From the NCBI GenBank assembly GCA_907165135.1, contig OU015566.1, positions 870,501-934,500 on the forward strand: 64,000 nt of DNA, read 5' to 3'. Position numbers and translations under genes: made by a program. Source of the stretch: Oikopleura dioica (Eukaryota > Chordata > Appendicularia > Copelata > Oikopleuridae). The notes under the pieces were generated by a model. It saw only the letters and a list, made by a program, of their open reading frames with translations. It ran no database searches and had not been told where the DNA came from. Positions 22,345-33,300 of the stretch are shown in pieces. The first letter of the stretch is position 1. The number at the start of each line of letters is the position of its first letter.

Positions 22345-24226
22345 CTATGAAGACTTCGGTTTTTTAGAGAGAGATAAAAAATTTTGAGCCTGTCCTTGGT
22401 ATAAAATTTTATTAAAATTTCTTTCATACTTTGTTTTAGCGAACTCCAATATCAAATCCATACATAAATTGAGACCTTCATCCAGAGTTCGAAATCTGAA
22501 AGAAAATGGCGACTGCCACTTTACTATTACAGTGAAAACCCAAAAATTGCCCACCAAAATTTGGCCGCTTTTTGTCAAAATCCACCTTTTTTCGAACCTG
22601 AAATCAACCGAAAATTTGGCCGCTTTTTCAAAAATAAAAATTTTCCATCAGAATTGGGCCAAAATGATGCTATTTCTGATCATTTTTAGGTTTTTTCAAT
22701 CTTTTTTCAAGTGTTTATATCATTTAAAATCACTCAAATCAAATAGGAATGTCTTAAAACAAGCAAAAATTTGAATAAAATTTATCAAAAATGTAAAAAT
22801 CATGCCGATTTTCGAAAATTTCGAAGCTTAGGTTTTTGAAGGGGAAACTTGGCTACCCGGCAAAAAACCAAAAATTTGGCCGCTTTTTTCGGGAATTTGT
22901 ATCTAAAAACCGGCCAATTTTCGGGTTTTTACTGTATACCCATATTACTTATAGAATTTTTAGTCAAACAGAGTAAAAAACAGTTTTTTCGACAAGTTGA
23001 ACATATAAAAGAAACGTTTTTCGAAATATGAATGTCTCTTTTGATAGAAAAATGAAAGAAATAAGGTCTCGGGAGGAAAATTTGATCATTGACGTTATAT
23101 TTCTTTGTCATTCTAGAAGAAAAATAAATATCTTCCGAAATGGCAGTAAGTTGGCAGCTGCCAGTAACTGCCAGTATTCTTAAAACTGCCAAGTGACTGC
23201 AAAAATTGGCAGCTGCCAGTAGCAGTCGTGGCATTTTTGAAATTTCGAACTCTGCCTTCATCAGTGTCTTTTGCAAAAACTTTCATCGTATTTTGTCTTA
23301 CACTGTACGCATCGAATTTCTTCAATAACTTCTTGCTTGTGCTAAAGATATTGGTCCTCTTCTTTGCCATCCTCTTTTCATCTTCAATGGTTTTTGTCAA
23401 ACCTTCTCCAAAAGAAGTCGATTCATAAAAATTTCTTTAATTTTTCATTAAATTTGATCTACGAATCATCAAACCTCGGGTAAAAAGAAACAACCAATAG
23501 ATGATTGTCTATAAAAATATTTAAACCAATAAAAGAAACATTTTTATGTATCTTAAATTCGAAATATTATGTTAGCTTACATTTTGTGTCTTTGTTTTTC
23601 ATGATTTCCTTAAAGAAGTAATGCAGCTTTGTTTAAAATTTTTTTGTTGATGGGAAAGGGGGGGGGGGTCCATGAACCGACAAATTTTTGTTATCCCAAT
23701 TTTTCAACCAATCAAAAGCCTTGATTCGGCAAACTGGCTAATCAGCAGCCAAGAAGCCGACAAATCAAAATTTGTCGATTTTTTTTTTCGTGTCTGCAGC
23801 CAAAAAAGCTGCATAACAATTCCTTTAGAAAAAGACCTAAATGACATTCTTTGTTCTCGAAAAGAACAATTTCTCCTTCATCAGATGTTTTTCCATCAGT
23901 GAGGAGAATGACAATCAGGTTTTCAACGTCACAGAAATTTTTCGGACCATAGTACGAATCATTCAATTGCTTTTTCGCATGGGCGAAATTCGATGTGTGT
24001 ATAATTTTCGGAATAAGGCGATGCTTCTCCATCCGTTCAATGATATTTTTCTTTAAATAATCTCCAGTTAGAAATATTTTTAAGCAAATAAAACCTTTTT
24101 TATGTCGTAGTTTTCTTGAATTTCTCGATCTTTGACGGACATACCACAGTTTATTTTGTCTGGTGCAACAATTATAACACCACATTCATTTTTATATCTT
24201 TTGGTCTTTTCGACCTCTTTTTCCAT
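22345..24226 (-). CDS. Catalytically dead caspase-like paralogue
   Basis: The start is ATG at 24226 (MEKEVEKTKRYKNECGVIIV). The order mirrors the neighbouring caspase: GVIIVAPDKINCG, then ENLIVILLTDGKTSDEGEI where the catalytic SHG is TDG (about 23890), then a short exon NHLLVVSFYPR where the Cys-containing motif should be (about 23495), then KKFDAYSVRQNTMKVFAKDT matching the p10 start, and a last exon LDEGLNLCMDLILEF ending KKPKSS at 22345. Both catalytic residues are absent. Introns hold a family B element, a TACAGT-ended element and GGCAGCTGCCAG repeats. Only about 17 bases separate its stop from the first caspase exon. Homology is by layout and is moderately secure. Confidence 0.55.
22528..22936. 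mobile_element. 409-base TIR element with TACAGT ends (Tc1/mariner-like MITE)
   Basis: The ends are TACAGTGAAAACCCAAAAAT and, inverted, TACAGTAAAAACCCGAAAAT, consistent with a TA target duplication. TTTGGCCGCTTTTT recurs three times inside. No ORF of note. Inserted in the last intron of the dead caspase gene. Confidence 0.75.
23671..23788 (+). mobile_element. Family B element
   Basis: Starts aaccgacaaatttttg and carries ttttcaaccaatcaaaagcc then aatttgtcgatttttt at the right, preceded by a G run. Lies in an intron of the dead caspase gene. Confidence 0.6.
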
Positions 24227-24400
24227 GGTCAAAAAATAATTATGGTTCGTCAATAAACGCTCTTTCAAAAAAGCATTTTATGAAACTCAGCGAATTTAAG
24301 AGCATCGTAGATTCATTTCCGAGTCGACTAAGTTTCCGACTCAGTTTACGACTCAGTTTTGTTATTTTCAATCATAAATTTTTTTGTGATTAATGTTTAT

Positions 24401-25194
24401 TCAAATAGTAGGAAGAGCACTTCTGACCATCATTGATTTCCGAACAAAGGCAAATTCTTGTTCCGGATGGGCCATGACGTTGTGGATTTCTGATTTGTCG
24501 ATGAGGTCATTTTCACCCCAGAGTTTGTAGAGGATTTTCTTGTGGGCCTTTTTGCGCTCTGGGAGGCGGAGTTTCGATTGACTGAGGATGTACCTTAAAC
24601 ATAAAATTCGTTAAAAATTCCGAAAATTACCTGAGATCTTGGCATCTATCAATGGGATCCTGCAACTTCGAGAAATCAAACGGGCACTCGTGTTTCATCG
24701 GCATCTTCCGAATTTGATTGATCACAATAAAAATCTAATTCCGATTAGCTCTCATAAAATCCTTAATTACTTGGAGCTCACCCAAACTGTCCCGACAGCG
24801 ACGCAAACAGCTGCGATAAATTCAAGCCCTGTGAGAAAATCGGCAAAAGTCCCGTCATCACTGTTGAGGTTTAAGGAGATGTCTTCGCTTCCGGCGCCAC
24901 CAGTAGTTCCTATGTTTGATATTAATTGAAAAAGGATGATTTTTAGTGAAAAATTTATAAAAATTTCAATTTCAAATGGAATTATTTGAAATTAATTGAC
25001 TAACAAAGCAATAATCTATTAAATAAAATGGATTCTATTTGAAATGACTGTACCTGGATCCTGTATTCCTAGAAAAGGGAAATTCAAAACTCTTCCATGA
25101 TTTCAATTTTCAAAAAAAAAGTCAAACCTTTCGCTCCACTTTTTCGACCGAAAACTTCGTCTACAAAAAATATGAAAACCGCCAATTTCTCCAT
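24401..25194 (-). CDS. Signal-peptide protein with one further hydrophobic segment, unknown family
   Basis: ATG at 25194 opens MEKLAVFIFFVDEVFG, a likely signal peptide (exon to 25128). A tiny exon (GIQDPG, about 25075) and the next exon (GTTGGAGSEDISLNLNSDDG then FADFLTGLEFIAAVCVAVG) follow in phase. After an intron come HECPFDFSKLQDPIDRCQDL and the last exon YILSQSKLRLPERKKAHKKI...VRSALPTI, TGA at 24401. The C-terminal 80 residues are basic and helical. Predicted topology is a short extracellular part, one membrane pass and a cytoplasmic tail. No family recognised. Confidence 0.6.
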
Positions 25195-25665
25195 CTCAAA
25201 TTTTTTCTCTCCCACTGAATCGCAAAATAGAAGCAAGAAAAAAGAGTGCAGCTAGCTGTTATGGTGCACCTGCGCGGTAAAAAGACAACTCTTCATTATC
25301 GATTGTAAAATGTTACTTCGGGGATTTATTATTTGCGACAAAATGGGCGGAAGCATAAATCATTTGTGAAACTCTTTAATCAAATTTTACAATTTCGACC
25401 AAGACAGACCCTGACTCAGGTTTTCTACACAGCTCGCTGAGACAGGACATCATCCTAGCATATTCGACCTGATGAAAAATAAGAGCGGATCCCTCCATTT
25501 CTATCAAAAGAACGTTGATTTTCGCCACTTGAAATCAATTTATCATTCATTTCTCGTCGGTTGGTAAAAGAAGCAAAAAGTTCACCGATCACTTCATTAG
25601 CTTAAAAGTAAGAAAATCGCAGCGCATTTGTGAGTTCAAGCTGAAGAGAAAATCATCATTTGGAG

Positions 25666-26910
25666 ATGCGGAAAGATTCGCTTTTCCTGACGCCAAATGT
25701 TTCGAGAGCGTGCTCAAGAGCATCGAGTACCAGGTCAAATAAATCGACGGCTTCGAGTTTGGACGAGAGAGCGCATGAGTATTTGAGGCGAAAGTTCATG
25801 GTAGCATATTTTTCTACTCAAAAGAATTTCAAAAAAAGATGAGTTTTAAGGCTATTATAAGAAGGTTTTCTGGTCACAGCCAAAAATTCAAGTGATTTTT
25901 AAATAAGCAATAAGATTGCTATATTCGATCTACCGGCCAATCAAAACCCTGATCCATAACATCACTTCCATAAATTGATAAAACCCGGTCTTTTTGGCCC
26001 AAAATTCGGGCAGAACGAAAAATATGGAACTGATTTTATGAATAAAGATTTTGATTGGCCGGTAGGCATAATACAGCGATCTTATTGGCTATCGAAAAAT
26101 ACACTTCCATATTTGGTTTAGTCTTGGTTTTTGTTTTTTCTAGCTAGAATTATCAATTTTTAAATGACATGCAAATCACTGTCAGTAAAACGAATATATC
26201 AAGCTTCAAGTGAGCATCTATTTTTCAGAATCAAAAGTCAATTATTTAGCCGTCAAGGATCGGCGCAAGCTTTTTTCTTGCTGCGATGAAGAATTCATCC
26301 ATTTCACAGCATTTAGTTGCAAGTTTTATATTCCTAATTTTCAATTTGCACTTTTTAATTCGAAAAAATGAGAGATTTTAACGGAGAAATGAACTTTGAA
26401 AAGAACTCGCGAAACCGGTTTTCTTTTTCTTCAGCTGCAAGCGACGATCCTTACCATCAGGGCCGGTTTGATTCGAAAAAATGAACGATTTTGATGGAGA
26501 ACAAATCTCGATTTGTATCCAACAATCCATTAAACCCATTTTTAATTTGAGTTTTTCCTCCGCCTTTGCCACAAATCGTCATAAATAACTGATTATTTCA
26601 CAATTTTACATGTTTCTTTTCTGAAAAATGCCATTTTCACGAGATTTATCGCCGAAAAACAACCTTTTTTCGATTTATTCACGAGTTCATGATGAATCGC
26701 TCTTTTCCTCGACAAAGTACACCTTCTTTTTTTCGTTCCTCAATTATCAATTTTTAAGCAAAATCGCTGCAAGAGAGAACAAGTAACCTGAAAGTCGAGA
26801 GACCAAGAATGGCGAGCCAAAAACTTGATTCTGAGTTGCGAAAAAGTGGGAATATCGATGATGGATTTTTGGAATTGGAGCGGATTGAGAACCAAAGTTC
26901 AAAATCATGA
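25666..26910 (+). CDS. Ser-rich protein, two exons visible, model incomplete
   Basis: The exon at 25666-25800 reads MRKDSLFLTPNV then SRACSRASSTRSNKSTASSL and ends KFM at a GTAGCA donor. A second exon at 26759-26910, after a tttttaag acceptor, reads KSLQERTSNLKVERPRMAS...LELERIENQSSKS then TGA, a short coiled-coil-like tail. The phases (0 and 1) do not match, so at least one exon between them is missing from the model. The intron contains a complete family C element. Unknown function; the two exons might even belong to different genes. Confidence 0.4.
25906..26090. mobile_element. Family C TIR element, complete copy
   Basis: Left arm gcaataagattgctatattc...ccggccaatcaaaaccctg and right arm ...gattttgattggccggtagg...cagcgatcttattggc are inverted over about 65 bases. 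Non-coding. The best copy from which to define the family. Confidence 0.8.
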
Positions 26911-26914
26911 ATTT

Positions 26915-28240
26915 GTAATTGGAAAGTTCAAGTTTAATGAAGAGGGCTTAGGGTACTAGACCGGGCAATTATCTTTGATGAGATCTGTTTTTTATCGAAC
27001 GATCTTTCTAACCTCCTTTTTTCTGCAAAAAAAGAGAAGAGGAAGCGATTTTTCGGGCTTAACCAATTTATAGAAGTGATTTTGTTGATCACGGGTTTGA
27101 TTGGCTGGTAGGCCAAATACAGCAATCTTACTGGTCATCCTAAAATGCACATTTATTTATTGTTTTAGCCCCCATTTTGAACCCAAATAGCTTCAATCTG
27201 AAGACAAATTGAAACTTTTCTTAACACTCGAGAATAGAAATAAAGCATTTATAATTGATCTCATTTGTTTTGGAAAAGCTTTAATGCAACCTGCTGGCGA
27301 CGGGGAAAGAATCTGTCATCAGCAGATTCAGGGTGCTCTTTTTCTTAACACTTGAGACTTTTTTTCGCCAAAGAAATAAATATTCAGAGTATTTTCAAAA
27401 GACTCCCTTCAAAAGGGCTTAGATAGGGAGATAGAAAAGGTAGAGAATACAAATCTTTGACGAAAAAAATACATATCAGTCGATAATTGGATTTATATGC
27501 AATAATCGTTGGTAGGGGCGTAATCTTAAACGAACGCATCGAATCAAACCGATTAAAAGGGATCAGGATTTATCAATGCATCGAGAAGATTGTCTTTCGC
27601 GCTAATGTCACGTCTCAGGATTTGGTTCAAGGATGAACTTACATGAAATCAGCCAAAAATAACACACATTTTTAAAATAAGGTTCTGAGATCTGACTGGC
27701 CTACCAAAGGAACGCAGACATCTGATTGACCCAAGTTTTGGTCGAAATTGTCGCATCTGTCATGAGCCAATAAAAAATTTCCGACAACCTTTGCGTTAAA
27801 ATTTTCAACCAATCAGAAGCCTTGATTCGGCTGACCGGCCAATCAATTGCCGAGTAGCCTCCCACGCAAAATTTGTCGAAATTTTTGTCGGTCCCTGACG
27901 CCATCCTGAATAAACGGCTTGGCATTTCATTTTGGGTAGAATAAGGGTGTCATTATGATATTTTTATAGTAAAAAAATCAATTTATGACTGTGATCTCTT
28001 CCTTTCTATTCAATCGCAAAGTCTGAACCAAAAAACAGCAGCCAAGAAAACACGCCTGATCCAGTAAAAATCAACAGCACCTCTATCTCGCCTAATCCAA
28101 GTATAAGACACGCGTTCGTTCAATATTATCTTCCTCCGCAATATCTTACATTTCCGCGCCGCTAGAAGGTGCTGCTAGCGGCTAAAAATTGGCACTGGTT
28201 CCTTTTTTTTCAATCAAATCAAAGCGCCTCCGAAAATACA
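26915..28240. repeat. Gene-free interval with family C and B copies
   Basis: A reversed family C arm lies at 27056-27140 (gatttgattggctggtaggc form) and a family B copy at 27781-27905 (ttttcaaccaatcagaagcc ... aaatttgtcgaaatttttgt). No exon recognised. The 28.1-28.24 kb end, with gcgccgctagaaggtgctg, is probably the promoter of the synaptotagmin-like gene. Confidence 0.6.
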
Positions 28241-28248
28241 ATTTTAGC

Positions 28249-30244
28249 ATGAGTAATGATGAAGAAGAGGAATTCGTCTTCAGGTTTCAAAAATTGAAAA
28301 TTCGAGCTTGAATTTGATTTTTCTAGCGATAAATACAGCCCGGAATTTATCGCGAATTTGCGGGAAAAATTTAAGGAACGCTGTAACAGACAAAATACAG
28401 GAACAATCGGATCAACCGAAGATTCAGTTGGAATTCTTGGAAAAATAACGGCCGGACTCCAGTCTGTCTCAGAGACAATAAATGATATCGTAAGCAAGAA
28501 AACGAGGATGGTGTCTGAAATCGACAAAAAAATTCGACAAATTTTGCGTGGGCGGCTACTCGGCTGCTGATTCGCCGGTTTTCGGAATTCAGGCTTCTGA
28601 TTGGTTGAAAATTTCCACGTAAAATTTGTCGAAATCTTGTCGGACGAAACCGACGGTTCAAGACACCTCCCCAAAATAAGGTCTGACGAATGTTTTTAGA
28701 AAGATCAGCAGAAGACTTATGGTCTTGGAACACTCAAATTCAGCCTGGCTTATGATTTCGCTAGCTCGACGTTTATAGTGAAAATCATGAAAGCAGATAA
28801 ACTCCCCGCTATGGACATTTCCGGCACCTCCGATCCTTACGTCAAAGTATGTCTTTCTCCAACCCCTTTTTCTGTTCATTCTAGAGGTATGCCTGCTTCC
28901 CGACAAGAAAAACAAGCTGGAAACAAAAGTGAGGAGGAAAACTCTCAACCCTCAGTGGAACGAAACTTTGGTCTTTCAAAGTAACCGAGGGCTGGTTTTC
29001 TCCGATGATTAATTTTAAGATTACCCCTATGAAAAGATTTCCCAGCGAGTCTTGTACCTTCAGATGATGGACTGGGATCGGTTTTCAAGAAATGATCCTA
29101 TCGGCGAGGTAGGTCAAATGATTAATAATTTTCGGTTCATGTTTTTCATCTTAAATTAAGGTCTTCGTTCAACTGAATCGAATTCACCTATCATCAGACG
29201 CCCAAATCTTCACCGAGCCCCTCGCTCCCTGCACAGCTACAGTAATAGCCCCCCTTCTTCTCCATGATTTCTTTATATAAAATTCTCAGCAAAAACGCGG
29301 CCAGCTATTAATCTCGCTCATGTATGTCCCTCTTGAGGGCCGTCTCGTCCTGGGGATCATCAAAGGCTCAAACCTCCGCGCGATGGATCTCAACGGCTCA
29401 TCTGGTGAGGATCAAGTCCCTTTTTTCGAATCATAATCAATCGTTTAAGATCCTTATACGAAGATATGGCTTCATCATCGAGGGCAAAGGATGGAGAAAA
29501 AGAAAACTGCTGTCAAGAAGAACACGCTGAACCCGGAGTTCAATGAGCAATTCGAGTTTTATATCCCAATGGAGAAGTTGAAGGACTATACGCTGGAAGT
29601 TATTGTGATGGATAAGGATAGAATCGGAAGAAACGAGTGTATCGGAAAGGTAGGAATATGTGGAGGAGCAGAAGTGATGTAGCACTCTGACGAGTCTGCC
29701 AAGTTTGACGAATTAAGGTCCGACCGGGCTATCGGTCGGGCACCCAAAAATAAACTGATTGGTTGAACCCTTTTGTCAGTTAGGGGTTAGGGTTAGGGGA
29801 CAGTGACCACTAAATAGGGGTTCTGGCCCAGAACTTCTGGGGGTTGAACACACCTGAGTTAAGCCTAAGGAGGGGGGCGTTGGGGGGGGTAGCCCCCTGT
29901 GGCTAGGCCTTCGGGGGCAGCCCCCTAGATTAGCACTTATGGGGGAGGGAGTAGCCCCCTGGGTAAGGCTTAGAATAAGGGGCTGCCCGACCGATAACCC
30001 TACTATCTCGGAAGTGTTACCGTTATGTTGTTTCAGGTCATCCTCGGTCACAAGGGAAGCTCTTTGGAAAGACAACATTGGAGAGATATGATTTCAAGGT
30101 AAAGAAATAAATTTCTTCAATAAGCTGACGGGAGGGGTGTCCTTAAGCTAAGCCTCTCCTTAGGCCTTGCCAATCTCAGTTTTTTCAGTCCAAAGCTTCC
30201 GTCATCGCAATGGCACGTCCTCAAACTATCAAAATCAAACTGAC
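28249..30244 (+). CDS. Synaptotagmin-like protein with C2A and C2B domains
   Basis: ATG at 28249; about ten short exons; TGA at 30244 with AATAAA about 45 bases on. A short acidic start ([12 protein letters not shown]) and helical linker precede C2[19 protein letters not shown], loop 1 [13 protein letters not shown], loop 3 [11 protein letters not shown]2B follows: [26 protein letters not shown], polybasic [28 protein letters not shown] and the C-terminal WHxL motif (QWHVLKL). Most Ca2+-binding Asp residues are kept; the last in C2B is Glu. I see no transmembrane segment, which suggests a soluble member of the synaptotagmin/Doc2 group. Role: Ca2+-dependent membrane trafficking, by family. Introns contain a family B and another TIR element. 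Confidence 0.88.
28520..28642 (+). mobile_element. Family B element
   Basis: aaatcgacaaaaaaattcgac...ttgcgtgggcggct on the left and ttccacgtaaaatttgtcgaaatcttgtcgga on the right, inverted. In an intron just before the C2A exon. Confidence 0.75.
29724..30000. mobile_element. GC-rich TIR element with GCCCGACCGATA ends
   Basis: ctatcggtcgggcaccc on the left and ggctgcccgaccgataa on the right are inverted. The inside is rich in G runs (agccccctg/ggggctg), with ggttagggttagggg at 29782. It fills the intron between the last two C2B exons. Confidence 0.65.
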
Positions 30245-30321
30245 CACAACTTCATTTTATCATAATATTTGTCCAATCTGTATGCCAAATAAAATCTTCT
30301 TTTTAATAAACGAATCGATTT

Positions 30322-33300
30322 TCAAATAACAACATTTATTGAACAGTTAGTATCGTTGATGTTTCTTTGGCTCGTTGGGGAGCTGTCACATGAGTAATTG
30401 TGAATGTTCGCTGTCACGTTGACGTTTATTATTGGCTGAAAAGAAAATTGAGGTGGATTTTGAACGATGAAAAAGTTAACCTGTAAATTTATCTCCTGAT
30501 TTCCACTCGATCGACTCTGAATCGCCGGAATGAGCCCTTCGTCGGTAAGTACTTTGTCAAACGAAATTATTCGCGGTTTTTCGAAGCATTTGTTAAATTG
30601 ACTGTGCGAGGGTGTGGATGAATGGCGCTTTTGATAAAGCTGACGGGTTTGGTAAGCCTTTGAATTTTCGTAAGCCTCGAGTCGGTGAGCATCGGATTTG
30701 TTGCCCGAGAGGACTTTGTGGATTTTGAAGAAGCCGAAGTAGACCAATGGGGAGACGCAAAAGTAAGAAACGACCAGGATTCTGAGATTTATATAATATA
30801 TGTATTTTTCTTGAAAAGGCGCCTTTATGATTTCTGTATTCTGTTTCTAGAGTTCATAATAAGATAATTACTATTATATTTTTTATCCAAAAAATCTTTA
30901 CCTTGAAACATAGAGGCAAATGTGCAAAATATGCTCCACCACCCAAAACGGCACTAGCTCCTTAACCACATCGAGAAGATAAAACGGCAAAAAGCAGATT
31001 GAATAAATCGCCGAATCCATCTTGTTGTATTTATGAAGTTTATGCTGAAGACAAAAATCATGAAAAAATTGAAAATATTTTCTTACGAAAAATTGCGCAT
31101 CCTTTGCATTGACAGTTCGTCTCGGACCACTTTCTTGTCGAAGTCTTGCGTTTGTGATGACAGAGTTCAGGATCAAGCTAGGGTTAGCGTTAGTTTAGGG
31201 TTGGGTGGGGATAAGGGCTAAGGAAAAATACTATGGTGCAGAATATGTCGCGAATGTCACAAATGTCACGAATGTCACGAATTTCACGAAACTCACGAAT
31301 CTATGTCTCAGTTAACGTGACATATACAGTCAAATCGTGACATTCGTGACAGATTCAGTACCGACTAAAATACGTACCTGACGATGATAGGAAAAACGAA
31401 GAGAAAAGCGAAGATGACAAAAGCATAGACATTTCGGGCTAAAAATAAATTTTCAAAGAATTTTAGGGCGTAGAAATCCTAATCATTCAACAAATCATGA
31501 CTCTGATAGGCTGGGGGGACAAATAAATTCATTTAGTTGCAAAGTCCATGAGAGTGAAGTAGAGAAAGAAAAGAGAAGGGATTTTGAATTGCCGATTCAG
31601 AATTGGGCAGCTCTCCAGCGAGAGTCTTGCTCGCGAGCGCTACTCAGCGAGGGCCTGTATCACGGTGTGGTAGCTTGGCCAGGAGTTGGTGCTAGACTTT
31701 TGTCCCGATTCCCACTCTGATAGAAGACTAGAGAATCTGATTTACACTTGACGCATAACAGTACTTTGTCAATTTGCTGAAAAATGGTTCCGATCGTCGG
31801 ACTATTAGTACGCTGACAAAAGCAAATAAAGGGCTTTTCTTCCGGGATAATCATTCTTTCGCACACCTCCCAATCGATCAGCTGGTGCATTTAGTACTAG
31901 AGATGACGCCTAGGAAAAGACGTTTTTGCGAAAACAAATGGTTTATTTGGATCAAAAAGCCTCTTTGGATTCTTTTTGTTCTGGGCTTCTTTCCTCATGG
32001 CATTATCAGGTTAGATAAAAGCTGTTTGAAATTATTGTCAAAAAAGTAGTTTACCAGCGGAATTCATAACGACTTCATTATTGCTGGAAAAATTAATTGA
32101 CACCGAAGTGGGAGAAAACATATTTCTTGGCCCTGCTGATTATGGACACTTATTTTTGGCATTTTATGGGTTGATTATTTCAATATCCGCCTCCATTATT
32201 TTCGGCATTTATGATAATGAAACTGACAATGTAGGTCAGAGACAAAATCAACAAGGAGTCATTAATCAATTTTTCAGCTTTACGGAATTTTATGCAGATT
32301 GTATATTTTCTCATCTGCGGTATGCTTTGCTCTCCTTATCTACTATATTATCTACGTTTACGAGAGAAGTAAGTCACTTTAGAGAGTCATCCTAATTTTC
32401 CTCAAAAATAAAATTAAGCCAGAATGTACAAAGATCTGCGTGTAGCTTACGCTATTCTCTCGTCCCTCGAAAAAGAAATCGAAAAGCTTGGACCTCAAAA
32501 ACAAGGCGACTTTGTCTTTGTAGAAAAAGAAAAAGCTCATCCAGGAGTAAATATAAACGATGAACGTGTTCAGAAGAAACTTATTGGATTTACTATCTAT
32601 AAAAAATCCTTGGAGAAAGCATTATTTAAAGGTATGAAAATCGTATCATTAATTCATAAACCCTTTTAGCTCAATATTATTTCCTCGACGATCTGCGCAA
32701 GAAACTTATTGAATTGAGCGAAGATACAATTTGATCTCTGTAACAAAGAAACAAAAAAAATCTCATCAAAAAAACCTCAAAACCGGGCTTTTCGCAAATA
32801 CCTGCAGTTATTGATGGTGACAAAGCTGGCATACACAGTCCGCAAATTTGATCGTGAAAGAAGAACAGCGGCGTTGCTACTGCGCAAGGAAATCCGACGA
32901 TAAAGCATTTTACCAAAATTTTATTCGTGCTCGAGCTGAGAAATTTGCTTCTGTTTTTCTTGGTTCAGCAAGGTTTGGGTGAGAAGGAATTTAAAACTGG
33001 GTCAACCGAGTTCCTGAGAAAAGGCTTTTTGATTCCAAGGCATCTATCAGCCATCATTGCTACATTAGACATGATATTCACGCCAGAGCAGACGTAGACC
33101 TAAGGGATTTAAATCCACTGTGGTATAAGAAATCGGTCATTAGACCTACCCATAAATTTATAAATTTGCAACTGATGCGTGTTCCAAGATCAAATCCACC
33201 AAAAAAGAATAAAAAAAGCAAAAACCAAGAAAAAGAAGTCATTTTTTGAAGAGCCAATAAGATTGCTGTATTTGCCTACTGGCCAATCAAAACACTGATC

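Noticed and set aside
29776-30078. 100-codon Pro/Gly-rich ORF on the - strand
   Set aside because: It lies within a GC-rich TIR element in a synaptotagmin-like intron and has no splice or domain support.
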